A stretch of DNA of 64,000 bases from Limnohabitans sp. INBF002 (GTDB lineage Bacteria; Pseudomonadota; Gammaproteobacteria; Burkholderiales; Burkholderiaceae_C): assembly GCF_027924905.1 (NCBI RefSeq), contig NZ_AP027055.1, positions 868,001-932,000 of the forward strand. Direction: 5' to 3'. The translations under genes were made by a program, and so were the position numbers. Of this stretch, positions 1-9,500 are shown in pieces. The notes beneath the pieces were generated by a model that had not been told where the DNA came from, searched no databases, and saw only the letters and a list, made by a program, of their open reading frames with translations. Each line of letters begins with the position of its first letter. Positions within the stretch are counted from its first letter, which is position 1.

Positions 1-94
1 TGCGGCCCGCGCGCAGCACATAGGTTTTGATGACGCGCATGAAAGGCGCGTCGGTTTGTGGGGTGTCGGGGGTGGTGGGCGTGTCAGCGGTCAT
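1..94 (-). CDS. trmB: tRNA (guanine-N7-)-methyltransferase, N-terminal fragment
   Basis: An ATG at 94 opens a frame that runs off the left edge of the window, leaving about 31 residues. The first 17 are rich in Thr, Pro and Asp. They are followed by RVIKTYVLRAGR, which resembles the conserved N-terminal motif of TrmB, the SAM-dependent enzyme that methylates G46 of tRNAs. The frame starts 28 nt after the gluQ stop codon on the same strand, so the two tRNA-modification genes are probably cotranscribed. The call rests on one short motif and is tentative. Confidence 0.5.
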   Translation of the reverse strand, partial: MTADTPTTPDTPQTDAPFMRVIKTYVLRAGR

Positions 95-122
95 GGCAGG
101 CGAGTCTTTGAATAACCCGTGA

Positions 123-1031
123 TTATCGCGGGACTGGACTGCTGATCTCTTGCCACGCTTTTGTCCACTCGGCTAACGCTTGCTCTATCGATGCGCCATC
201 GTTTGGCTTTGGCAGGCCTAAGGCGTGCGCAGCAGTTTGTAGAGCCAGCAGTGGTTGGTTCGCATCTAAAGCGGTTGCGCCGTTTTGCTTGCTGAGTTTT
301 TCACCGTTCTCACCCAACACCAGCGGCGTGTGCATGTAGCTCGGCGTGGGTAAACCCAGTGCACGTTGCAACACGATTTGTCGTGCGGTGTTGTCGGTCA
401 AGTCCGCACCGCGCACGATGTGGGTGATGCCTTGTGCGGCGTCGTCCACCACCACGGCAAGTTGGTAGGCCCACAGGCCGTCGGCGCGAAGCAACACAAA
501 GTCGCCCACTTCCTTGGCAACGTCTTGTTGCTGAACCCCAAGCAAACGGTCTTGCCATGTCAGCGGCGTGGCCAGTTGTAAATCGTCGATGACGCGTTGC
601 ACATTCAAGCGCCAAGCACGTGCGGCTTTGCCATTCAAGCCGTTGCGACAGGTGCCGGGGTAGACGGCTGCGGTGTGACGTTCGCGTGCATGGCCCATCA
701 AAGCTTGTGCGTCTTCAATCTCTTTGCGCGAGCAGCCGCAGGGGTAGGCCCAGCCTTTGGCGATCAAGGTGTCGAGCGCAGCTTGATAGGCCTCGCCGCG
801 TTGCGATTGCCACATCACAGGTGCATCAGGGACAAGACCGCACGTGGCGAGCTGTTGGAGGATGCGTTGGTCTGCGCCGGGGATGCAGCGTGGTGTGTCC
901 ACGTCTTCGATGCGCACCAGCCATTGGCCACCGTGCGCGCGTGCGTCTAACCAACTGGCGAGGGCAGCAACGAGCGAGCCCGCATGCAGCGGGCCCGTGG
1001 GTGAGGGAGCGAATCGACCGACGTACGGCAA
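123..1031 (-). CDS. gluQ: glutamyl-Q tRNA(Asp) synthetase
   Basis: This 302-residue protein is a truncated glutamyl-tRNA synthetase paralogue that attaches glutamate to queuosine at position 34 of tRNA-Asp. The class I signature is seen as [13 protein letters not shown] near residue 8 and the KMSKS-like KLSKQ near residues 245-249. The zinc-site cysteines CGC and a later TC lie near residues 98-130. It ends soon after KLSKQ, so the anticodon-binding domain of GluRS is missing, as expected for GluQ. The start is a TTG directly next to the stop codon of the upstream flavoprotein gene, which suggests translational coupling. Confidence 0.93.
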   Translation of the reverse strand: MPYVGRFAPSPTGPLHAGSLVAALASWLDARAHGGQWLVRIEDVDTPRCIPGADQRILQQLATCGLVPDAPVMWQSQRGEAYQAALDTLIAKGWAYPCGCSRKEIEDAQALMGHARERHTAAVYPGTCRNGLNGKAARAWRLNVQRVIDDLQLATPLTWQDRLLGVQQQDVAKEVGDFVLLRADGLWAYQLAVVVDDAAQGITHIVRGADLTDNTARQIVLQRALGLPTPSYMHTPLVLGENGEKLSKQNGATALDANQPLLALQTAAHALGLPKPNDGASIEQALAEWTKAWQEISSPVPR

Positions 1032-2099
1032 TTACAAACGCTTGGCAGATTGGCAAACAGCCAAAGCGAGTTCAAGGCCAGACACAAACGCGTCTTCTAC
1101 GCGGTGGCCCAAGTGCCAGTCGCCACAGGTGCCCAAGCCATTGGCTGGGTTGTACTGGTGCGAGGCACCCAGTGGTGTGATGGTTTTGGCATAGAGCCAG
1201 CGGTGCATTTCGGTGTGGGCTGGCTCGGCGCGGATGCCTGTGAGCTCAGCAAACGCGCGTAAGAGTTTGGCCTTCACGCGTGCTTCGGTGTCGGTGATGT
1301 GTTCGGCAGACCAAGCGGCGCTGGCTTGCACCGTCCAACGTTCCACCTTGCCGCGTCCTGGCTTGGACGACTCGCGAGCCAACCATGCAATGCGGTGGTG
1401 AATGCTGCGTGCTGCGTTCCACTGTGGGCCGATATGCAGGTTGGGTTGCGTGGCGTTGGGGAAGGCCAGCATCAGTGTCCAGCAAGGGGCCACGTCCACC
1501 GCGTCCATGGCTTTGAGCCACTTGGCGTCCGCGGCTTCTTTCCCCGACGCTTTGAGCAAATTTTCTGCTTGGCTGGAGGGAATGGCGAGCAACACGTGGT
1601 CAAAGCCGGCGTGCGTTTGTGCCACTTCTTTGCCCGAGGTGCTGTTGATGGCATGCACCGTCCACAAGCCTTTGGCGCCGCGCTCTAGGCGGTTGACTTG
1701 GGTGTTGTAAGTCACGGCTTTGCCCAAAGGTTGCGCCCAGTGGCGCACCAAGGCATTCATGCCGGGCTTGGCTACGAAATGCGCGTCTTTGGTGGCGCGG
1801 GCGGCCTCAAACACGTGGCCCAGTGGGTCGAGCACGCGTACGGCGTTGGCGCTCCAAGGGCGGCAAATGTCGGCAGTGCCAGGCACGGTTTGCAAGGCCA
1901 GCGAAAAGCGCGGATCGCGCACGGTGAAATATTGGGTGCCGTGGTCAAAGGTGCCGAAGTTGGTGTCGCGGGTGGACATGCGGCCCCCTGCGCCTCGGCT
2001 TTTTTCAAACACATGCACATGGTGGCCAGCGTTGGCCAAAGTGCGTGCGGCAGTGATGCCGGCGATGCCGGCTCCGATGATGGCGATGTTTAAAGTCAT
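1032..2099 (-). CDS. NAD(P)/FAD-dependent oxidoreductase, renalase-like
   Basis: The 355-residue protein opens with a Rossmann dinucleotide-binding motif, IGAGIAGITAARTL, followed by an acidic residue and the FEKSRGAGGRMSTR segment typical of renalase-like amine-oxidase-fold flavoproteins. A C-terminal FAD-contact segment, GDWHLGHRVEDAFVSG, is also visible. The bacterial family is poorly characterised; some members oxidise off-pathway dihydronicotinamide isomers. It sits 9 nt downstream of the LysR gene on the same strand and abuts gluQ. The substrate cannot be told from the sequence. Confidence 0.8.
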   Translation of the reverse strand: MTLNIAIIGAGIAGITAARTLANAGHHVHVFEKSRGAGGRMSTRDTNFGTFDHGTQYFTVRDPRFSLALQTVPGTADICRPWSANAVRVLDPLGHVFEAARATKDAHFVAKPGMNALVRHWAQPLGKAVTYNTQVNRLERGAKGLWTVHAINSTSGKEVAQTHAGFDHVLLAIPSSQAENLLKASGKEAADAKWLKAMDAVDVAPCWTLMLAFPNATQPNLHIGPQWNAARSIHHRIAWLARESSKPGRGKVERWTVQASAAWSAEHITDTEARVKAKLLRAFAELTGIRAEPAHTEMHRWLYAKTITPLGASHQYNPANGLGTCGDWHLGHRVEDAFVSGLELALAVCQSAKRL

Positions 2100-2108
2100 G
2101 GTTGCACT

Positions 2109-3086
2109 CTACACCTTCCGTGTGGGTGAATTGGGTCGGGGGTTCACCAATAGCGCAGAACGTGTGGTGGTGCTTTTGAGTTGTTTGAGCCACCACTGCA
2201 AAGCGCGACCGCCGCGCTCGCCCTCGCTGCCATCGGGGATGCGCCAAGCGTAACTGAGTTGAGCGACGCGTTGTGGTCGGTCCACTTCGCGCACCACCAA
2301 CACGCCTTGGTCAATCAAGGGCTGCACCATCAACTCGGGGACAAAGCCTACGCCGAGGCCGCGTACCTGCGCTTCAATTTTGCAATGCATGGTGGACACG
2401 GTGAACACGTCTTGACCGGGCAGCAAGCCAATGGTCACCCCCGCGCCGCGCTGCACCGAATCGGCCACCGCCACGGCTCGGTGTTGGCCAATGAGTGCAT
2501 CGGTCAATGGTTCGGGTGCTTGTGCCAACGGGTGGTGCGGTGCCATCGCAAACACGAAGCGCATAGGGCCAAGCACATGGCTGTGAATTCCTGAGGCGTT
2601 CCCGCTGTCGCTAAAAGAGCCGGGAATGCCTAATGCCAAGTCGGCTTGGCCGCTGGTGAGGGCTTCAAGTGTGCCCGTGAGTGTTTCGTCGCGCAGCTTG
2701 AGCCGTGTGGGGGCATTCAGGGCCATAAATGCCTCGCACAGTTCCATCACGGTGGTGCGGTCGATGATGCCGTCCACCGCAATGGTGAACTGGCTTTCCC
2801 AGCCCGTGGCCACGCGCTTGACACGGTTGGCAATGGCGTCCATGTCGGCCAGCAGGCGCTCGCCTTCGCGCAGCAGTTCATGGCCAGCAGCGGTGAGCTT
2901 GGCTTGCCTTGAGCTGCGGTCAAAAAGCAGCACGTCGAGGGCGTCTTCCATCTGGCGCACGCGGTAGGTGAGGGCGCTGGGCACCAGCCCGAGCGCGCGG
3001 GCGGCAGCCGCAAAGCTGCCAGCTTTTTCAATCGCGTGCAGCATGGACAGCGAATCGGGGGTGAGGACGTCACGGGGAGAAGTCAT
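2109..3086 (-). CDS. LysR-family transcriptional regulator
   Basis: The N-terminus carries a LysR winged helix-turn-helix (AIEKAGSFAAAARALGLVPSA) followed by the usual linker helix and an effector-binding domain. The ATG at 3086 is preferred because it places the helix-turn-helix about 15 residues in, as normal for LysR proteins. A longer frame back to 3158 would run through the palindrome at 3101-3123. The gene is divergent from the pirin/DoxX/flavodoxin set, so those genes are the likely targets. It may also be cotranscribed with the renalase-like gene downstream. Confidence 0.88.
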   Translation of the reverse strand: MTSPRDVLTPDSLSMLHAIEKAGSFAAAARALGLVPSALTYRVRQMEDALDVLLFDRSSRQAKLTAAGHELLREGERLLADMDAIANRVKRVATGWESQFTIAVDGIIDRTTVMELCEAFMALNAPTRLKLRDETLTGTLEALTSGQADLALGIPGSFSDSGNASGIHSHVLGPMRFVFAMAPHHPLAQAPEPLTDALIGQHRAVAVADSVQRGAGVTIGLLPGQDVFTVSTMHCKIEAQVRGLGVGFVPELMVQPLIDQGVLVVREVDRPQRVAQLSYAWRIPDGSEGERGGRALQWWLKQLKSTTTRSALLVNPRPNSPTRKV

Positions 3087-3100
3087 GCAATGAGGCTTTA

Positions 3101-3123
3101 ATCGTTCAAATAATTTGAATGAT
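3101..3123. promoter_or_regulatory. palindromic operator between LysR gene and pirin
   Basis: The divergent intergenic region contains a near-perfect 23-bp palindrome with arms ATC.TTCAAAT and ATTTGAA.GAT around a central A. It starts 14 bp upstream of the LysR ATG and ends about 77 bp before the pirin ATG. An inverted repeat between a LysR gene and its divergent target is the classical arrangement for an autoregulatory and activating site. Assignment to this LysR is an inference from position. Confidence 0.6.
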
Positions 3124-3199
3124 GCCATCAAATGCGATGCATGGCAAAAGCGGGGCAAAGACCTAAAGTTCAGGTCAAGACAAAACAGGAGAACAAGTG

Positions 3200-3895
3200 A
3201 TGTTGACCATTCGCAAATCCCAAGACCGAGGCTATGCCGATCACGGCTGGCTCAAGTCGTTCCATAGCTTTTCGTTTGCCAATTACTACAACCCCGAGTT
3301 CATGGGTTGGGGCAATTTGCGCGTCATCAACGAAGACCGTATCGCGCCGGGCACAGGTTTTGGCACGCACGGTCACCGTGACATGGAAATCATCAGTTAC
3401 GTACTCAACGGTAATTTGGCCCACAAAGACGATATGGGCAACATCAAAGGCATCCCGCCTGGCGATGTGCAGCGCATGAGTGCGGGCAGTGGCGTACAGC
3501 ACAGCGAGTTCAACCATGCGCCTGCTGAGACCACGCATTTCTTCCAGATTTGGATTGAACCCAATGTGCGCGGTATTCCAGCCAGCTACGAGCAAAAGCA
3601 AGTGCCGCCCGCATCGAAGCGTGGAGCTTTGAGTCGCATTGCTGCGCCCGATGGTGCAGTGGTGAAGATTCACGCCGACGCGGCGCTGTACGCGGGCTTG
3701 TTTGACGGCAACGAGGCCGCCACCTTGACCATCGCCCCCGGACGTAAAGCCTATGTGCACTTGATTCGTGGCGCACTACAAGTCAACGGTTTGGCATTGG
3801 CCACGGGTGACGCCGCACTGTTAGATAACGAACCAACCATTCACCTGACTCACGGCCAAGATGCCGAGGTTCTGGTGTTTGATTTGGCGCCCTGA
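3200..3895 (+). CDS. pirin family protein
   Basis: This is a bicupin pirin, a non-haem metal protein; several bacterial members act as quercetin dioxygenases or redox-linked regulators. The metal-site motif GTHGHRDMEIISYVLNG is visible near residue 55, followed by HSEFNHAPAETTHFFQIW near residue 105. The length of about 231 residues is standard. ATG 3200 is chosen over the adjacent GTG at 3197; AGGAGA lies upstream. It heads a plus-strand set with DoxX and a flavodoxin-like protein, a combination often seen in electrophile or quinone stress loci. Confidence 0.92.
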   Translation: MLTIRKSQDRGYADHGWLKSFHSFSFANYYNPEFMGWGNLRVINEDRIAPGTGFGTHGHRDMEIISYVLNGNLAHKDDMGNIKGIPPGDVQRMSAGSGVQHSEFNHAPAETTHFFQIWIEPNVRGIPASYEQKQVPPASKRGALSRIAAPDGAVVKIHADAALYAGLFDGNEAATLTIAPGRKAYVHLIRGALQVNGLALATGDAALLDNEPTIHLTHGQDAEVLVFDLAP

Positions 3896-3943
3896 TTTTT
3901 ATTTCATTTTTTAATTCATCAACTCAATCAAAGGAAACTTTTT

Positions 3944-4345
3944 ATGAACAACGCAATCAACCTCATCGGCCGTCTTTTGCTGGCTGCTCTTTTCTTGCCA
4001 GCAGGCTTGTCAAAGCTGTCTGGTTTTGAAGGCACTGTGGGCTATATCTCATCGGTCGGTTTGCCATTGCCCACTGTGGCTGCGGCTGCAGCGCTGGCTG
4101 TCGAAATTTTGGGCTCTGTTGCTTTGATCGTGGGCTTCCAAACCCGCATCGCAGCTGCCGTGCTGGCGGTGTTCACGTTGGTGGCATCTGTCTTCTTCCA
4201 CGCTTTCTGGGCGGCTGCGCCTGAGCAAGCGTTTGTGCAACAGCTCTTGTTCTTCAAGAACATCGGCGTGATTGGTGGCTTGTTGGTGTTGGTGTCTTCT
4301 GGTGCCGCAGGCTTCAGCCTTGATGCCAAAAAAGAAGCTCAATAA
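3944..4345 (+). CDS. DoxX family membrane protein
   Basis: The 133-residue protein has four hydrophobic helices and the DoxX-family N-terminus (NLIGRLLLAALFLPAGLSKLSGF). DoxX-like proteins are small inner-membrane proteins associated with quinone or thiol redox stress. AAAGGAAA precedes the ATG. It lies 48 nt after pirin and 47 nt before the flavodoxin-like gene, consistent with one transcript. Its specific partner is not known. Confidence 0.88.
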   Translation: MNNAINLIGRLLLAALFLPAGLSKLSGFEGTVGYISSVGLPLPTVAAAAALAVEILGSVALIVGFQTRIAAAVLAVFTLVASVFFHAFWAAAPEQAFVQQLLFFKNIGVIGGLLVLVSSGAAGFSLDAKKEAQ

Positions 4346-4392
4346 TTAACAACATTTCTTGCTCGTATTTTTTAACCTCTTAGGAACACACC

Positions 4393-4926
4393 ATGACTAA
4401 AACTGTCGTCGTTTATCACTCAGGCTACGGCCACACACAACGCGTGGCACAGTTCGTGGCCGAAGGCGCAAAAGCCACTGTCATCGCCATCGATGCAGAC
4501 GGCAACATCACCGATGCCGATTGGGAAGCTTTGGATGCGGCTGACGCCATCATCTTTGGCTCGCCTACCTACATGGGCATGGCCTCATGGCAGTTCAAGA
4601 AGTTTGCAGACGCCACGTCTAAGCGTTGGTTCAGCAGCGCTTGGAAAGACAAAGTCGCAGGCGGCTTCACCATTTCTGCCAGCCCCAGCGGCGACAAGCT
4701 GTCGACCGTTCAGTACTTCATCACTTTGGCCATGCAACAAGGCATGGTGTGGGTGGGCCAACCTGCCATGAACGACGGCACCATCAACCGCATTGGTTCT
4801 AACTCGGGTGTGATGGCGCAAGTCGGCCCCACCAGCCCAGCGGCTGACATTCCTCAAGGTGACTTGGACACCGCCAAAGCCTACGGCGAGCGCGTGGCCG
4901 CTGTGGCTGCCAAGTTGCGCGGTTAA
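4393..4926 (+). CDS. flavodoxin family protein, NAD(P)H:quinone oxidoreductase-like
   Basis: The 177-residue protein has an FMN phosphate-binding loop, YHSGYGHTQRVA, at residues 9-20 and the flavodoxin/WrbA segment IIFGSPTYMGMASWQFKKF around residue 54. These features point to an FMN-binding quinone or nitro-compound reductase of the flavodoxin_2/WrbA type. It closes the pirin-DoxX-flavodoxin unit and is followed by a hairpin terminator. Two-electron quinone reduction would fit the neighbourhood but is inferred. Confidence 0.85.
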   Translation: MTKTVVVYHSGYGHTQRVAQFVAEGAKATVIAIDADGNITDADWEALDAADAIIFGSPTYMGMASWQFKKFADATSKRWFSSAWKDKVAGGFTISASPSGDKLSTVQYFITLAMQQGMVWVGQPAMNDGTINRIGSNSGVMAQVGPTSPAADIPQGDLDTAKAYGERVAAVAAKLRG

Positions 4927-4940
4927 TTCGCGGTCAACCT

Positions 4941-4997
4941 ACCCCGTCATCTACGGGGTGTGAAATAAAAGGGCAGTTCGTGAGAGCGGCCCTTTTT
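4941..4997 (+). terminator. tandem hairpins ending the pirin operon
   Basis: Two stem-loops follow the flavodoxin-like gene. The first pairs ACCCCGT (4941-4947) with ACGGGGT (4953-4959). The second pairs AAAAGGGC with GCCCTTTTT (4967-4997) and ends in a T tract, as in a Rho-independent terminator. It sits about 20 bp ahead of the next start codon. Confidence 0.75.
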
Positions 4998-5017
4998 CTT
5001 TGGTTAGTATTCAAGCC

Positions 5018-5716
5018 ATGAAGATCATTCAACTGTTGCCTTGGGCCGATTGGTTCGCACTCGGATTTTTTGTCTTGGTGTGGATGGGCTACGCCGCGTT
5101 TGCGAAGTACAGCAGCGAGCACCACCACTCCATCTTGGCCATGACCAACCGCTACCGCCACTTGTGGATGTTGCAAACCACTGCACGCGACCCGCGCATG
5201 TTGGACGGCATCATCACGCAAACTTTGTCGGCCACACCTGCATTTTTTTGCTCCACCACCATTTTGATTTTGGGTGGCTTGTTTGCTTTGCTCGGCACCA
5301 CCGACAAAGCGGCTGAGCTGGTGCGCGAAATTCCGTTTGCTGTGCAAACCCCCATCTTGGTGTTTGAATTCAAGATCTTGGTGCTGGTGGTGATTTTTGT
5401 GTACTCGTTCTTTCGCTTCTCATGGTCGATGCGTCAGTACACCTTTGTGGCGCTGCTCATTGGCGCCATGCCTCCCGCTGAGAGCTTTCAAAGTGGTGAA
5501 GTGACAGACCGTCAGCACTATGCCGATCGTGCTGCCGCCATGACAGGCTTGGCTGCTGAAACCTTCAACGGGGGCTTGCGCGCCTACTATTTTTCGTTTG
5601 CGGCACTGGGTTGGTTTTTTTCGCCCGCCATGTTTTTGCTGACCACGCTGCTGGTGACGGGTGTTTTGTACACCCGTGAATTCAAGTCTGAGGTGTTGAC
5701 GTTGCTGGAGCAGTGA
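5018..5716 (+). CDS. DUF599 family membrane protein
   Basis: This is a 232-residue integral membrane protein with about four hydrophobic segments (near residues 10-25, 75-95, 110-130 and 195-220) and the DUF599 pattern in which a long first loop carries NRYRHLWMLQT. The function of the family is unknown. ATG 5018 (MKIIQLLPWADW) is preferred over an in-frame TTG at 5000 that sits in the terminator region. Its last 35 nt overlap the 3' end of the convergent trhO gene. Confidence 0.85.
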   Translation: MKIIQLLPWADWFALGFFVLVWMGYAAFAKYSSEHHHSILAMTNRYRHLWMLQTTARDPRMLDGIITQTLSATPAFFCSTTILILGGLFALLGTTDKAAELVREIPFAVQTPILVFEFKILVLVVIFVYSFFRFSWSMRQYTFVALLIGAMPPAESFQSGEVTDRQHYADRAAAMTGLAAETFNGGLRAYYFSFAALGWFFSPAMFLLTTLLVTGVLYTREFKSEVLTLLEQ

Positions 5717-6473
5717 CAGGGAAGGTGCCTTCTGGCGTCAAGCCCGTGGCACTCAAATCGGCGCCCACGGCACGGCGCTCGTCAAACACAAAGCAGCCAC
5801 CGTCGTAGTGGTCGTTGCCCACTTCTTCAAAGTATTTGAGGATGCCGCCTTCGAGCTGGTACACATGCGGCAAGCCCGCATTGCGCATGTAAATGGCTGC
5901 TTTCTCGCAGCGAATGCCGCCGGTGCAAAAACTGATGACGGTTTTGTCTTGCAGCTCATCTAAGTGCGCTTGCACCGCATCAGGAAATTCGGTGAACTTG
6001 GTGATGCCCCAGTTGATGGTGTTTTTGAACGTGCCTGCATCCACCTCAAACTGGTTGCGTGTGTCCAGCGTGACCACGGGACGGCCTTCGTCGTCATGGC
6101 CTTGGTCCAGCCAACGTTTCGCGGTTTCGGGCGTCACCGCGGGTGCACGGCCTTCGGCAGGGCGAATGCTGGGGTGGTTCATGCGGATGATTTCGTGCTT
6201 CACCTTCACCAGCATCTTGCGAAACGGCTGTGTGTCAGACCAGCTTTCTTTGGGTGCCAGGTCGGCCAAGCGTGCATCGGTGCGCAGCCAGTCGACGAAG
6301 CTGCGCACATCTTCGGCGCTACCGGCCAAGAAGAAATTAATGCCTTCTTCTGCTATCAGGATGGTGCCTTTGAGCTGGCGCGCCAAAGCGTTGTCCAAGC
6401 AAGGCTGGCGCAGGTCTTGGGCGTCGGGCAGGGCGACGAATTTGTAGCAAGAAATATTCAGAATTTGGTTCAC
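5682..6473 (-). CDS. trhO: tRNA uridine(34) 5-hydroxylase, rhodanese family
   Basis: The 263-residue protein matches TrhO (YceA family), which performs prephenate-independent hydroxylation of U34 in tRNAs. An N-terminal acylphosphatase-like part (TILIAEEGINFFLAGS) is followed by a rhodanese domain with active-site loop CTGGIRCEKA near residue 185 and the family segment FVFDERRAV near residue 233. The start is a GTG at 6473 with no obvious strong ribosome-binding site. The C-terminal tail is Thr/Pro-rich and overlaps the end of the convergent DUF599 gene. Confidence 0.92.
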   Translation of the reverse strand: MNQILNISCYKFVALPDAQDLRQPCLDNALARQLKGTILIAEEGINFFLAGSAEDVRSFVDWLRTDARLADLAPKESWSDTQPFRKMLVKVKHEIIRMNHPSIRPAEGRAPAVTPETAKRWLDQGHDDEGRPVVTLDTRNQFEVDAGTFKNTINWGITKFTEFPDAVQAHLDELQDKTVISFCTGGIRCEKAAIYMRNAGLPHVYQLEGGILKYFEEVGNDHYDGGCFVFDERRAVGADLSATGLTPEGTFPVTAPATSTPQT

Positions 6474-6501
6474 CCAGCGATTCTATGTAACGGCGTGTCC
6501 C

Positions 6502-6507
6502 TACAAT
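6502..6507 (+). promoter_or_regulatory. candidate -10 box for dnaE, possibly leaderless
   Basis: TACAAT sits only 7 nt upstream of the dnaE ATG at 6515. With normal spacing, transcription would begin at or next to the start codon, and no Shine-Dalgarno sequence separates the two. A clear -35 box is not visible, so this is a weak prediction. Confidence 0.35.
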
Positions 6508-6514
6508 CTGGCAC

Positions 6515-9500
6515 ATGTTTGTTCACCTGCGCCTCCATTCTGAATTTTCTGTCGTTGACGGGACCAACCGCATCGACGAGGTGGTGAAAGCAGCCGCAAC
6601 CGACCAGCAACCCGCACTGGCCATCACAGACATCAACAACCTGTATGGCGCGATCAAGTTTTACAAAGAAACCCGTGGCAAGGGCGTCAAGCCAGTCATC
6701 GGCGCCGAGATTTACCTAGAGAGCCTCACCCAAGACGCCGCGCAGACCTCGCGCATGGTGCTCTTGGTGCAAAACCATCAGGGTTACTTGAACCTGTGCG
6801 AACTCATCAGCCGTGGCTGGACACAAAACGTGCACAGAGCCGTGGCTGTGATCAAGCTGGAATGGCTGCAAGAGTTGTCGCAAGGCCTGATTGCTTTGTC
6901 GGGCGCGCAAGCCGGTGCAGTGGGCCAAGCCTTGGTGCAGGGCGACACCACACGTGCAGGCGAGGTGGCGTTACAGCTGGCGGGCATCTTTCCACATCGT
7001 TTCTACATTGAGCTGCAGCGCGCAGGTCGTGCGGATGACGACACCCATGTGTCAGGCGCGGTGCAATTGGCCGCGCGTCTGAGCCTACCCGTGGTGGCCA
7101 CACACCCTGTGCAGTTCACCCAGCCCGATGACTACGAGGCGCACGAAGCGCGTGTGTGTATTGCCGAAGGCGAAATCTTGGGCAACCAACGCCGTGTGCG
7201 CAAGTTCACACGTGAGCAGTATTTCAAATCATCCGCACAAATGTGCGAGCTGTTTGCCGATGTGCCCAGTGCCATTGCCAACACGGTGGAGATTGCCAAG
7301 CGTTGCAACTTGACCTTGGTGCTCGGCAAGCCGCAGCTGCCCAACTTCCCCATCCCGCCTGTGAACGGTGTGGTGATGTCTGTGGAAGCGTATTTCCGCC
7401 ACGTGTCGCACGAAGGCCTCGAAGCACGCTTGTTGCACCTGTATCCGGTGGAGGCCAAACGCAACGAGGAGCGTCCACGCTATGTGGAACGCTTGGAGTT
7501 TGAGCTGAACACGATTTTGAACATGGGCTTTCCCGGCTACTTCTTGATCGTGGGTGACTTCATTCAATGGGCCAAAGCCAATGGCTGCCCTGTGGGCCCA
7601 GGCCGTGGCTCGGGTGCGGGCTCACTCGTGGCGTACGCCCTGAAGATCACCGACCTCGACCCGCTGCAATACAACTTGCTGTTCGAGCGTTTCTTGAACC
7701 CAGAGCGGGTCTCCATGCCCGACTTTGACATTGACTTTTGCCAAACCAACCGCGACCGCGTGATTGACTACGTGAAAGACAAATACGGCCGTGATGCCGT
7801 GTCGCAAATTGCCACCTTCGGCACCATGGCCGCGCGCGCCGCCATCGGTGACGTGGGCCGTGTGCTCGACATGAGCTACACCTTCTGCAAGGGCATCAGC
7901 GGCTTGATTCCCAACAAGCCGGGACAGCACATCACCATCGCGGGTGCGATTGAGGTCGAGCCCATCTTGGCCGAGCGTTTGGCCAAAGAGGATGAAGTCA
8001 AAACATTGTTGGAGCTCGCGCAAAAGCTCGAAGGCATGACGCGTAACGTGGGCATGCACGCCGGTGGTGTGTTGATTGCGCCGGGCAAGTTGACCGACTT
8101 TTGTCCGCTGTATCAACAGCCGGGCAGCGAATCGGCGGTGAGCCAGTTTGACAAAGACGACGTCGAAGCCGCGGGCTTGGTGAAGTTCGACTTTTTGGGC
8201 TTGGCCACGCTGACCATTTTGGAGATCGCGCGCGAGTTCATCATGGCTCGCCACAAGGGCCAAGAGAACTTCGCGTTTGAAAACATCCCGCTCGACGACA
8301 AGCGCACGTACGAACTTTTCCAAGACGGCAAAACCGAAGCGGTGTTCCAGTTTGAAAGTCGCGGCATGCAGGGCATGTTGCGCGATGCGCGTCCCACGCG
8401 TTTGGAAGACTTGATTGCGTTGAACGCCTTGTATCGGCCCGGCCCGATGGACTTGATTCCCAGCTTCGTGGCGCGTAAGCACGGACGCGAAACCATCGAG
8501 TACCCACACCCCATGGTGGCCGAGATGCTGTCTGAGACCTACGGCATCATGGTGTACCAAGAGCAGGTGATGCAGACCGCGCAGATTTTGGGCGGCTACT
8601 CACTCGGTGGCGCCGACATGTTGCGCCGCGCCATGGGTAAAAAGAAGCCCGAGGAAATGGCAGAGCACCGCGAAATCTTCCGCGCGGGTGCTGCCAAAAA
8701 CAACATCACCCAAGACAAAGCCGACGAAATCTTTGACTTGATGGAGAAGTTCGCGGGCTATGGCTTTAACAAGTCGCACGCGGCTGCTTATTCGTTGCTG
8801 GCCTATCACACCGGTTGGTTGAAGGTGCATTACACGGCTGAGTTCTTCTGCGCCAACATGACGGTGGAGATGGACAACACCGACAAGCTCAAGGTGTTGT
8901 TCGAAGATGCCCACAAGATGGGCCTGACGTTTGAAGCGCCCGATGTGAACCGAGGCTTCTACCGCTTCGAACCTATTTCAGACAAAGTCATCCGCTACGG
9001 TCTGGGCGCCATCAAAGGCTCAGGCCAACAAGCGATTGAAGCCATCGTGGCTGCGCGCGAAGAGGGGCCATTCACCAGCTTGTTTGATTTCTGCCGCCGT
9101 GTGGACCGCAGCCGTTTGAACAAACGCACAGTCGAAGCCCTCATCAAAGCCGGTGCGTTTGACAACTTGCACCTCAACCGTGCCGAGCTGTTGGCCAGCG
9201 TGGAACGTGCGTTTGACTTTGCCTCTGCCAGCGAAGCCAACGCCAATCAGGGCGGCCTGTTTGACATGATGGGCGAAGACGCCCACGGCTCCAGCACGCA
9301 AGAACCCGAGTACGTAGAGATGCTGCCTTGGGGCGTGAAAGAACGCCTCACGCACGAAAAAGTGGCACTGGGCTTTTACTTGTCTGGCCACTTGTTTGAC
9401 GAAGTCGAGCGCGAGGTGCGTCGCTTTGCCCGCACCCGCATTGAAGACTTAATGGACTCGCGCGAGCCACAGTTGTTGTCGGGCATCGTCAGCGACATGC

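Noticed and set aside
7622-8560. 312-codon minus-strand frame inside dnaE
   Set aside because: dnaE is intact through this region; the frame is rich in His, Gln and Val as expected of a reverse shadow.
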